From positions 54,744,028 to 54,808,027 of the forward strand of contig OX638372.1 of NCBI GenBank assembly GCA_951812925.1: a DNA stretch of 64,000 nt, given 5' to 3'. The position numbers and the translations under genes are program-made. The notes beneath the pieces were generated by a model. That model had not been told where the DNA came from. It did not search any database and was given only the letters and a program-made list of their open reading frames with translations. Source of the DNA: Calliopum simillimum (lineage: Eukaryota > Arthropoda > Insecta > Diptera > Lauxaniidae). How positions within the stretch are numbered: the stretch's first letter is position 1; the number at the start of each line of letters is the position of its first letter. Of the stretch, positions 15,201 to 27,200 are shown piece after piece.

Positions 15201-18200
15201 TAATTGTTCATTCTGTCATCTGTCAACAATATTCAGTTCACAATTTGTCAAGTTTCATACAACAACGCATTTTTTCCGCTCGTAAAGATGTCGAATTTTG
15301 TGCCTGAAAACTCTCATTTGCGGGAAGCATTGATTTTCTGTTTCCATTCAAAGAAAAACGCTTTTGAATCGGATCGAATGCTTGTCGAATTTGGAAAGTG
15401 GATTTATTTCAACAATCCCAAACGAAAAAAATCATATTTGAGCCCCGGCCAACGACCCAAATCAACGCCAAGACCAAATCGCTTCGGCCGAAAGACAATG
15501 CTTTGTATTTTCTGGGATCAGCGTGGTGTTATTTGGTATGAGCAACTAAAACCAGGTGAAACAGTTACTGGTGCACGCTACCATCAACAATTGATCGCTT
15601 TGAACCGTGCTATTCGTCAGAAGAGGCCCGAATTTCAACTTCGCTATGACAAAATTGTATTCCAAGATGACAACGCATCGCCACATCGAGCAGCGGTCAA
15701 TAAAAACTTGGTAGAATCGTACAACTAGGAGCCCCTGCCCCACCCGCCGTACTCACCGGACATGGCGCCGTCCGATTATTATTTGTTTTCATCGATGGGA
15801 CACACACTCAACGATTCGCACTTCAATTCTTACGAGGAAGTGCAAAAATGGCTCGATGAATGGATAGCCTCAAAAAACGAAAAATTTTTTTGGCGAGGAA
15901 TCCATAAATTGCCTGAAAGATGGGAAAGATGTGTAGCTAGCGAGGGGAATTACTTTGAAGATTAAATTTGGAACCATTTTCGCAAAATAAACGTGTTTTT
16001 TTAAATAAAAATTACCGGTTTCATATTTGTACACCTATATATTGATTCAAGAATATTATTATTTGTACAGAGCAATAAAAAACTTAAAAAATCGATTAAA
16101 TAAAAAATTCGACCTTATTCAGAAAATTGGGAATACAAGTAAGCACGGGGGTTCAAAACATTTTTTAACCCTCAAGTTGCATCACTCGGAAAGTTTTTAT
16201 ATTTTCGTGTTCAGAGTACTTTCCTTATCACATAAAAAAAAATTAAGAAAATCCGTCGGGCGCTTTTTTTTAAATCGATTTTTCCGTTTTTGGCAAAGTT
16301 GAGTTAAGTCAAAAATAACATGCGAAAACTAAAATCAATAAAAAGGAACACAAATAGTCATTTCTAATTAACTTTTGGATGCTGAATTCAAATCTGTTAG
16401 CAAAATCGATCTATCGCTACAGAATTTTGAGATATCCTAACCTAAAAACTACCATAATATAAGATTTTTCGTGATTTTTTCCTACTTTTGAGGTTATGTA
16501 ACACGAAAGTGTAATACTTTGTCATAAAACCTGTTATGTTAGTCAAAAGCATATATCTTTGCGTACAAAACTCTTTTTAAATTATATCAATATCTTTTTT
16601 TTTCTTAGAGTTATCCTAACCTAAATATTAAAAAAAAAAAACAAAATCAAGATTTTCGACTACGTTGGAGGCTACATAGAGAACGCACGAAATTGTTTTG
16701 GTCTTTTATACAAACTGCATCACTTATAATCATTTATTGTCTTCAAAATGAGCTATCAAATAGTCATCTACGATTTTTCTATACAAAGTTATGAGCTCTT
16801 TAATATGACATCAAGAAACATAAAAACGTTATGCCAAAACAAGTAATACACTGAAGCTAAAAAGTAAGTTTGCTTAAAATTGTTGTGACGAAGAAGGGAA
16901 AATTCGTAGGTGACCACTCGATGGCTGATTTTGAAGACGAGGGATTGTAGTAAGTAATTCAGTTAGCATAAAAGACCAAAAAAAAATCGTGCGTTCTCTA
17001 TGTAGCCTCCAACGTAGTCGAAAATCTTGATTTTGTTTTTTTTTTTTTAAATTTTTAGGTTAGGATAACTCCAAGAAAAAAAAAAAAAAATATTGATATA
17101 ATTTAAAAAGAGTTTTATACGCAAAGGAATGTGCTTTTGACTAACATAACAGGTTTTAAGACAAAGTATTACACTGTCGTGTTACATAACCTCAAAAGTA
17201 GGAAAAAATCAGCAAAAATCTGATATTTTGGTAATTTTTGGGTTAGGATATCTCAAAATTCTGTAACGATAGATCGATTTTGTTAACGGATTTGAATTCA
17301 GCATCCAAAAGTTAGTTAGAAATGACTATTCGTGTTCCTTTTTATTGATTTTAGTTTTCGCATGTTTTTTTTGACTTAACTCAACTTTGCCAAAAACGGA
17401 AAATTCGATTTAAAAAACAAGCGCCCGACGGATTTTCTTAATTTTTTTTTTAAGTGATAAGGAAAGTACTCTGAACACGAAAACATAAAAACTTTCCGAG
17501 TGATGCAACTTGAGGGTTAAAAAATGTTTTGAACCCCCGTGTAAGTATAACTGATTTTGAGCCATATTTTCAGAATATATTAGATTTTTTTATTTGTGCA
17601 AAGTCATGTCGGACGGTGTACTAGAGTCCTACATAAAATATGAAGAAAATTTGTATGTTCAAGAAAAATCTATCAAGACATTTGAATAAATTATGATGAA
17701 CAACAAATGTGTTTTTTTTTTAATTTTTTTTTTTTTTTTTTTAAATTGGCATAACTTATGAACGATAACTCGCACGAAAAAACAAAACCAACTGTGTATA
17801 GGGAATTGCGTTCTCTATAACAAGGGTGTCAACGTAGAACAAAATTAGCCAATTTTGTCGTTATTTTTTGAGATCGTCAGAATTTCGCGTTTTTGTTGTT
17901 TTTTAGCATACACACAAAATCGAACTCAAACCAACATAAAACAACAACAACGACTACATCGCATCAAAAACATCAAACAATATGGGTATTTAACGCGTTG
18001 ATGCCTAGTTGCGAAAATGCAAGTATTTTTCGCACTAACGCGTGAACGTTCAATGTAAATATTTCCATCTTGCGAAATTTTCGGCAATGTGTTTGTTGTT
18101 TTACAAATGTCAAACGCATCAATGAGTGAATACCCCTACTTTTTGTGTGTGTTCTAGTCCTCAGAAATTTTAAAAATAGTTGAAATATTATTGTTGTTGC

Positions 18201-21200
18201 AAACGAGCCACAAAAAACAACAAAAAACAACAAAAAATTGTTTTTGTGATTGTTGTAATTCCGAGAAATTTTCAAAATACTGAAATATTGTGGTTGACGA
18301 ATCAAAATTCTGCGCTAACTGCGCTTGGCTCAGTGATTATGAAATGACACCCTTGTTTTAAACATAATTTCTTGACCTTAATGTTTGAATATCAGGCTGT
18401 ATTTCAGAAATATTACATCGAATGCCAGCTTCCAGTTGCTTAAATGTTCCAGTTGCTTCTGGTTTATTGACTTAATATTTCATCAAAGAAAATAATCGAA
18501 TGACATCAAATCGCATAAACGACATGGCCAGTACTCAGGTCGTTTTTTCTTAAATTAATCGTTTGTCAAATGTTTATTTCAGTAAATAAATTAAAATTTG
18601 AACAATTTCAAATTTAATGGATTCACTAGAAAAAGAATTTGTTTTGTTTTTTAGTACTTTATTTATAATGTCCCGCATTAACATTTCAAAAAGCCCCTAT
18701 CACCTTCTATTTTTACACAATTATTCATGAATGTCCCGCTTTGGAATGTTGAAAATTTGGTCACTTTTTAATGAGAATTTTTTGGATATTTCAATTTAAT
18801 TTGAACGACAAAGTTAATAAAATGAATTCATTTATAGGACATTTTTCGTCAACTTTACATTTGAAAAATAGATTTTAATTTTATAATTTTTTTATGATTT
18901 TTTTCGTTTTTGTGAAGTCATTTTGTTAGCCGAGTCATTTAATCCCTTTTTCGTTTAAGGAATATTCCGTTTTCGACTTTTTTAGAGGTTGTGTACAGTA
19001 CGGACGATATAAGTATTTCGACTATTCTTTACTAACTGAATCACTTTTAACTATTTTTTGTACACAAAACGAGCTACCAAGCGGTCATTTACGATTTAGT
19101 TTCTTCAAAGTTATGACCATTTGAAAATGATTTTATAAAAACGACTTTAAAAACGTTATAGCAGCCATCACAGAGTCTACCTGTCGAGCAGTCATAAGAA
19201 ATTTTAGTGTTTGATTAAATGATTCCCATACCCGCGAGGGTTTACGTTTGGACGATATTATTTTTAAAAAATAAAATCCCAAATTGTGTAATTTAATAAA
19301 TAATAAACACTATTTCAATAGATGGCTCACTTTTTTTTTAATTGGTCCACTAAACATTAACTTTATTTTGGGACACCCAATATATGCAATTTTAGCCCGT
19401 ATAAGAAGAGAAGGTATCTCAAAAATCTTGCGAGATAAAGCAATTCTATCCAGTTGCAAAAATAAACATGATAGAACCATGAATCTTGCCTCTTTGGCAT
19501 GCATGCCGTCCTAAAAAAATCTCATTCGTTTCTTTTTAGTACAGGCATGTCATAAGAAATTACGTAGGGCCTAACAAAAGTTCGCTTAGTTGGAGTCATG
19601 TTATAAATTTTTAGTAAATCAAAAATTGCGTATTATTTGTTATAGTCTTACGATATATCATTTTAGTTTTCAGAAAGATCGGTCAAAATGGAGAGAAGAA
19701 AACTTAAATTCGTGAAACAATGTCAGCAGATATTCCAATGCCAACGCAGCAAGAGATTCGGTTTGCTATTCTTTTTGGATTGCGACGTAAGCTCAAGCCT
19801 ATGGAATTATTTAATGAATGCCAAATAGCATTTGAAGTTAATGCGCCATTCCTTGTGACTATTTCAAATTGGTTCCGAAGATTCCAGACAGGTCATTTTT
19901 CTGTGGAGGACGAACCTCGAGAAGGCCACCCAAAATCTTCGACTGATTATGAATGTGTAGCGCTGGTTAAGTCTAAAATTGCCGAAGATCCAAGATTGAC
20001 CCAGGAAATCATTGCTGAGAAACTGGGCTTGAATGCCATGGCTGTAGCGCGAATATTAAAAAATAATCTTGGATACACGAAGAAATCTGCACGATGGGTT
20101 CCTAGAATTTTAAGTGATGCTCAAAAAGAGGCACGTGTGCTTTTTGCTAAGTATTTTCTTGAAAAATTCAAAAACGGAGAATCTAAAACTTTCAAGAAAA
20201 TAGTTACAAGTGATGAGGCATGGTTATAGAAGTCCACCTGTTAAAGTAAAGCAAAAAAAAGTCAGCAACAAAAGTAATGATGTCAGTTTACTTCACCAGA
20301 GAGAAAGCTGTAGCTGCTATTCCTTTGGAAAAATGTCAGACAGTTACTGCTCAATGGTATAATGAAACCTGTTTACCAGAAGTTTTCCACTACTTTCTAC
20401 ATCACGATAATGCACCAGTGCACACTACTACAAAAGCGACCGATTTTGTTGCGCTTTCGGGCATCGAAGAAATTCGTCCCGCACCTTATTCCCCAGATCT
20501 AGCGGCTTGTGACTTCTGGTTGTTTCCAAAAATAAAAAAAAATTTGAGAGGGAGAGTCTTCAACAGCAATGAGGAGATAATAAATGCGGTTAATGATGAA
20601 ATTGTAAAACTGCAAAAAGCCGATTTTGAAGACTGCTTTTCAGATGGATTTATCGACTTCAAAAATGTATCAAAATAAATGGCGATTACGTTGAAAAAAT
20701 ACAAATAGATGAAGAAAAAAGTTATAAATTTAAAAAATTAAAATTAAAAGTTTTTTCAATTCAAATAAGCGAACTTTTGTTAGGCCCCTCGTATGCATGC
20801 TCAAAAAATTATCTTGAATGCGGTAGTCATGCCTTCTATTCGTGATTTGCTCATGCTCTAGAACAATTATATCATGTTTTTATACCCTACACTCAGGGTA
20901 TATTCACTTTGTCCTTCCGTTTGTAACGCAGAGAAGGAGGCGTGGCAGATATAGAAAAGTATATATATTCTTGATCAGCGTCACCTCCTGAGTCGATATA
21001 GCCATGTCCGTCTGTCTGGCTGGCTGGCTGGCTGGGTGGCTGGCTGTGTGTTGAAATACACTTTTTGGGAAAACTGAGCAAGATAATTCAATGAAATTTG
21101 GTACACTGCCTCCATCGTCAAAGTTAGCTCGGGGGATTAAAAATGAGCAAAATCGGTCAACGGACACGCCTACCGCCCATACAAAAATTATATTCAAAAT

Positions 21201-24200
21201 GCAATTTTAGGAGTATTTTTCACGACAATGCAACCATAATACACATAAGTACTACGAATTGTAAGCGCAAGCTCTGATAAAAAACTGAGCGAATTCGGAC
21301 AAGAGGGCGTGGCACCTCCCATACAAGCAAAAGCTTCAAAACGCTATACTGAAAGCGTTTTTTGAGATATTCGAACCAACTTCGACTCAGACACTAAAAA
21401 TTATAAATGAAAGCTCTCAGCAAAAATTGGTTGAAATCGTACAAGGGAGCGTGGCACCTCCCATATAAGCAAAAGTTTCAAAATGCTATACTGAAAAAGT
21501 TTTTTGAGATAATCCAACTAAATTTCACTCTGACACTAAAAACTATAAATGCAAGCTCTGAACAAAAACTGGGTGTAGGGTAAACTGGGGTACATTTGAC
21601 ACCGGGGCACATTTGACTTTGCCATTTTCGGTGTGAACACGCCGTTCGAACCAAAAACCTGAAATGCAGAAACACAACTAATTAGAGTGGAAGCAACGTA
21701 ATGAACTTTGGCAGTTCTCTTTCAACTCCTCCAGCGCTAATACGCTTTTTAAACTTTTTGTGTATTTTTTTGTAATTTTCGACTTCTTGTTCGTAAGGGT
21801 TTTGCAAATAAAGTTGTATTGTTTTTTAAAAGTAAGTATGAAAATTTGGTAGCACTAAACTTTATAATTAATAGAATAAAAGTGTTTTTTATCAAGGTCA
21901 AATAGTTTAAATTTTAAAATATTTTTAATTCTCCAAGAGATTTTGGGGCACATTTGACTTTTGCCGAAGGGGCACATTTGACGTTCGTCCAAACATATGT
22001 GTTTGTGTATTTTAGAAGATTTTCTAGTGTTATCTTTTTAAAGATATGGTACACACTATAAAATGAAGACGAACAGACGCGATGGCGATGAAAAAAGTTA
22101 AATACGCTATTTCTGATATCGGAAACCAGATAGAAATTCCGACTTCCGACACAGAATCAATTTCATTTTCATAATTTGTTACCTTTGTTTTATCTACAAC
22201 ACAAGATTTTTGAATAGATGCTTTCCAGGACCTCTACCACTTATTTTAATTTGAAAATCTGGATGGATGAATTCCCGAAATTAACATTTTGACATCAAAG
22301 TTCATCATGTGTGCGAAGTTTTTAATAATTATCAAATTGATTTGAAGTACACCCCATTATGTGAAAGCGCTGCAGATGTCTTGACGAAGGTGTTACCCAA
22401 AATCCAGACCAACGAAATTTCTACCAAACTGGGTCTTACCTAACATTTTTTGCTGATGTTTTCATTAGAGGTGTTGTTGGAAATTGTACTTTATACTTAT
22501 ATATTGCCCTTGGGAAATTTGGCGAAAAATCCAAAAACCCATTTTTTTATGTAGGTGAAATTGTAGAAGTAATTAGCTATACTTCATACAAGATCAGTTA
22601 TTTGAGAAGAGTTTCACCACTAAATTGGGTTTTTATAAAACCAGAAGTGGAAGATGTTTGCTTGACTTTAAGGAGTGCAATTGAGTTTAAACTACCAACT
22701 CCAACAAATCCAACTTCACGTTCACGCACTACGTATTTGACATCGACTTCTCACACTTATATATAAAATAAGTCTCCGTTAATACATACATACTTATAAT
22801 TTGTATTTATATGAAAAAAATATATGTATTAATGTTTTGTTTAATGTTTCTGTGTTATTTTTAGTACAATCATTTGGGAGAAAAAAATGATGTTACCTGG
22901 AAAGTTTTGCGGGATTTCTGCAAATGAGTTATTTTATAGATTTGGATGTGCTCTTTCAGAATTTCAACTTTGCTACCTCGTATCGTGTTCGCTCGAGCCG
23001 CCATATTGGAAAAATGGCGTCGAAAATTAGTTTTTTACAAATATCTCTTTAACGGTTATATTTAGAGAAAAATTTTTTAGGACAATGTTGTAGCTTATAA
23101 AATTTTCTATAAAAATGACCTTTGAATTGTTTTCGTACGACTTATAACTCAGGAGATATCTTTATTCAAAATTTTAGAAAAATTAGTAAATTGTGAATGC
23201 CACTTATGAGTAGGCACAGTGATGTGTCAAGCTTATAATTACGATAACTTATGAACGGTGAGTCGCATGTTCAAAATAAAAACACCTATTTATAGGGAAT
23301 AACTTTCGCTACAAGTAACATATTATTTTTTTTTCATATCATCTATAGTTAAGGAGATATTTTTCCCACAAATCTAAAATTTTGAAAAAAAATGTTTTTT
23401 CAAAATGGCTCCTAAACGGTTCATCCTAGAAAAAAAATTGTCCATGCAATTTGTAGAACGTTCAATTCCCTATAAGGGTCTCTTCGAGCTGTTTTTTCGT
23501 CAGACTTACCCTTCATGAGATATCGCGACTTGAAAATCATTCAAAATTGAACATAGTAGGGCGCATAGAACAATATTCAGTTTTGAATGATTTTCAAGAC
23601 GCTATATCTCATGAAGGGTAAGTCTGACGAAAAAACAGCTCGAAGAGACCCTTATAGGGAATTGAACGTTCTACAAATTGCATGGACAATTTTTTTTCTA
23701 GGATGAACCGTTTAGGAGCCATTTTGAAAAAACATTTTTTTTCAAAATTTTAGATTTGTGGGAAAAATATCTCCTTAACTATAGATGATATGAAAAAAAA
23801 ATAATATGTTACTTGTAGCGAAAGTTATTCCCTATAAATAGGTGTTATTATTTTGAACATGCAACTCACCGTTCATAAGTTATCGTAATTATAAGCTTGA
23901 CACATCACTGTGCCTACTCATAAGTGGCATTCACAATTTACTAATTTTTCTAAAATTTTGAATAAAGATATCTCCTGAGTTATAAGTCGTACGAAAACAA
24001 TTCAAAGGTCATTTTTATAGAAAATTTTATAAGCTACAACATTGTCCTGAAAAATTTTTCTCTAAATATAACCGTTAAAGAGATATTTGTAAAAAACTGA
24101 TTTTGGACGCCATTTTTCCAATATGGCGGCTCGAGCGAACACGATACGAGGTAGCAAAGTTGAAATTCTGAAAGAGCACATCCAAATCTATAAAATAACT

Positions 24201-27200
24201 CATTTGCAGAAATCCCGCAAAACTTTCCAGGTAAAACTACCAAATGACTGTACTATTTTGTAAGTGTCAAAAGTGCCCCTTGCAATGTCAAAATGACTTT
24301 TTTTGAAAAAATTTAGAAAAGGACTTTCAATGCAGTTTTTTTGAAATTTTTTTTTTCGTGGTTTTAATCTTAAATAATCAATGATTCAGAAACGGTAAAG
24401 AGTATTAAGATCGTGCAATAATTTTCTAAGATACAGGTCTTTGAAAATTTAGTGTCAAATGTGCCCCAGTCTCCCCTACTTGGACAAGAGGGCGTGGCAC
24501 CTCCCATATAAGCAAAATTTTCAAAATACTGCAGTGTAGGGTATTTATTTTTTGGCCAGGCCAAAATTTACTCCCTTACTAGTTTATTTTATACTATACT
24601 ATCCTGTTTAGCTAGATTTATTATACCCTACACCCAGGGTATATTCACTTTGTCCTTCCGTTTGTAACGCAGAGAAGGAGGCGTGGCAGATATGGAAAAG
24701 TATATATATTCTTGATCAGCGTCACCTCCTGAGTCGATATAGCCATGTCCGTCTGTCTGGCTGGCTGGCTGGGTGGCTGGCTGGCTGGCTGGCTGGGTAA
24801 CGGCTGTGTGTAGAAATACATTTTTTGGGAAAACTAAGCAAGATAATTCAATGAAATTTGGTACACAGCCTCTGTCGTCAAAGTTAGCTCGGGGGATTGA
24901 AAAAGGGCGAAATCGGTCAACGGTCTCGCCTACCGCCCATACAAAAAATATCTTCAAAATGCAAATTTTGGAGTATATTCCACAACAATGCAACCAAAAT
25001 ACACATAAATACTACGAATTGTCAGCGCAAGCTCTGAGAAAAAGCTGGTCGAATTCGAACAAGAGGGCGTGGCACCTCTCATATAAGCAAAAGCTTCAAA
25101 ACGCTGTACTGAAAGCGTTTTTTGAGATAATCAAACTAGATTTGACTCGGACACTAAAAACTATAAATGCAAGCTTTAAGCAAAAACTGGATAAAATCGT
25201 ACAAGAGGGCTTGGCTCCTCCCATATAAGCAAAAGCTTCAAAACGCTATTCTGAAAATATTTTTTCAGATAATCCAACCAAATTTCACTTAAATACTAAG
25301 AACTATAAATGCAAACTCTGAGAAAAAACTGGGTGAATTTGGAGGGCATGGCACCTCCTATATTAGCAAAATTTTCAAAATTCTGCTGTGTAGGGTATTT
25401 AATTTTTGGCCAGGCCAAAGGTAACACCCTTACTAGTTTTTCAATTTGTTTTGTGACATAAAAAATGTGCACTTCACTTTATATAAAAACTTAAGATAGG
25501 TACTCTTGAGTTAAACATGATTCAGGAGTACAAAAGAATATCAAAAGAAATTCGATACCATTTGATTTTCTATCGTATTTTCATAAATGGGACTTAAGAT
25601 GCAAATTCTTTTCAAAATCAGGTTTAAGTAATTTGTGAAAATTTGAGAGTATTTTTATACCCTACACCCAGGGTATATTCACTTTGTCCTTCCGTTTTTA
25701 ACGCAGAGAAGGAGGCGTGGCAGATATAGAAAAGTATTTTTATGTTCTTGACCAGCGTCACCTCCTGAGTCGATATAGCCATGTCCGTCTGGCTGTGTGT
25801 GGAAATACATTTTTTGGGGAAACTGAGCAAGATAATTCAATGAAATTCGGTACGCTGCCTCCGTCGTCAAAGTTAGCTCAAGTTAGTTAGGTCAACGGAC
25901 ACGCCTTTACCAAATTTCAATCAGACACTATAAATGCAAGCTCTGAACAAGAACTGTGTGAACTCGGACAAGAGGGCGTGGCATCTCCCATATAAGACAA
26001 ATTTTCAAAATACTGCAGTGTAGGGTATTCAATGTTTGGCCAGGCCAAAGGTTACATTACATGAAAACGATGATTAAAACGAATGTATTCCGTTTCTAAT
26101 TGTTTCCCCACCCACCCTAGTCTATAGATTTGACTTCCAGCGACTTTAACCTAAAAATAAAAGCTCACTGAACAAAGGTTTGGTTCAAAAAATGTGGTGG
26201 TCGCCGAAAAAACGCCTGTCTTGAGGCCAAATTTAAATTGTCCCACGATAAAGGTATCGAAATGTCAGAGAAACGCTGGAATGATTGTATCGCTCTCGAA
26301 TGAGCCAAAGTTTATGAATAAAATCGATTTTGTCCAAAAAAGTTGTTTTTTCATGATTAGACCACGGACTTATCAACCGATCTGTTAAAGTCGATTTGAA
26401 ATGTTTAAATTTAAGAAACCGAAAAAAGGACACTTAAGTAAGAGTTATATGTAACGGTAAATTTTTGTGCTAAAGAGTTTTTTTAAAAAACAAAAATACA
26501 TATGCAGAATTCCGTCTGCTGACACTTTTTTTATTCGTCAAAAACGTCAGTTTTTCACCTTTGAGACACCTCGTTGAGCAGAGCCGCACCAAATTTTTCC
26601 TTTATCGGCTAAAATTTACATTTCGTCCTAAAACCCAATTTGGTTGAAACTTTTACATAATTCTAGCAAAGAATTTGTAATCAAAAAGTGTAGCAAGTAC
26701 CTATTTTCGGAGATGTTTAGCCATCAGAAGATCGGGATATATTTTTTATGAAAACCGGTATAAGTTCGAAACCCCTTGATGGATTTTAATAATATTGGTG
26801 TCACATGAAAAGTATTTTAACTGGCTATTAACTTAATAAGACATTTTTTGCTTTTTAAGACAAATGGTCAAAATTTACGAAAATTCGCCATATCTCGTAA
26901 ATTATTTTGTACTTTTTTAACTTTTTAGGTAAAGATATCTCCGACAAAAAAAAAGATATCGTTATCGGTTTGATTGAGTTTTCAAGAAAAAAGCTAGGGC
27001 TATTAACTGTCTTACCAGATTTTACGGCTGAGTATTGCCTGATCTTCATCCGTTATATCCACCAAAACGAGAGTACGCATTTTTGATTCGAATGTGAAAT
27101 CGGTTTTGTTATATGGGTGCGAAACATGGCTTGTTACTGAACAACTAACGAACAAGCTGCAAGTATTCGTCAACAAATGCTTAAGGCGTATACTAAAGGT

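Larger units (their letters stand above)
12934..17620. mobile_element. composite foldback with nested insertions
   Basis: Outer inverted ends share ACACCGTCCGACA at about 12936 and 17609. Second-level arms: about 12998-13500 against 14640-16140 (GAATATTTTTGTGGAATACT and its complement around 14820; TTCCCAATTTTCTGGATCAA against 16106-16137). A pogo-like element (13500-14403) fills its centre, mariner 2 (15119-16035) interrupts its right arm, and another foldback (16143-17548) follows. No coding sequence of its own. Confidence 0.55.
21578..24476 (+). mobile_element. TA-flanked, pogo-like element 2 inserted in repeat copy A
   Basis: Ends GGGTAAACTGGGGTACATTT and AAATGTGCCCCAGTCTCCCC, flanked by TA on both sides; removing it with one TA restores the repeat unit seen in copies B and C. 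Contains a transposase-tail-like ORF (22542-22766) and, further right, a 1.39-kb near-perfect palindrome (22863-24254) that is probably a separate insertion. Confidence 0.75.
20882..24544. repeat. ATACCCTACAC repeat, copy A (interrupted by a 2.9-kb insertion)
   Basis: Short inverted ends ATACCCTACAC / GTGTAGGGTAT. Body: GAAGGAGGCGTGGCAGATAT, a (CTGG)n run, and imperfect units containing GGCGTGGCACCTCCCATA about every 120 bp. Base 21577 to 24476 is a foreign element; the repeat resumes at 24479 with GGACAAGAGGGCGTGGCA. Non-coding. Confidence 0.75.

Noticed and set aside
20893..25870. Several minus-strand open frames with [11 protein letters not shown] repeats
   Set aside because: They are translations of the CTGG tract in the ATACCCTACAC repeat family, not proteins.
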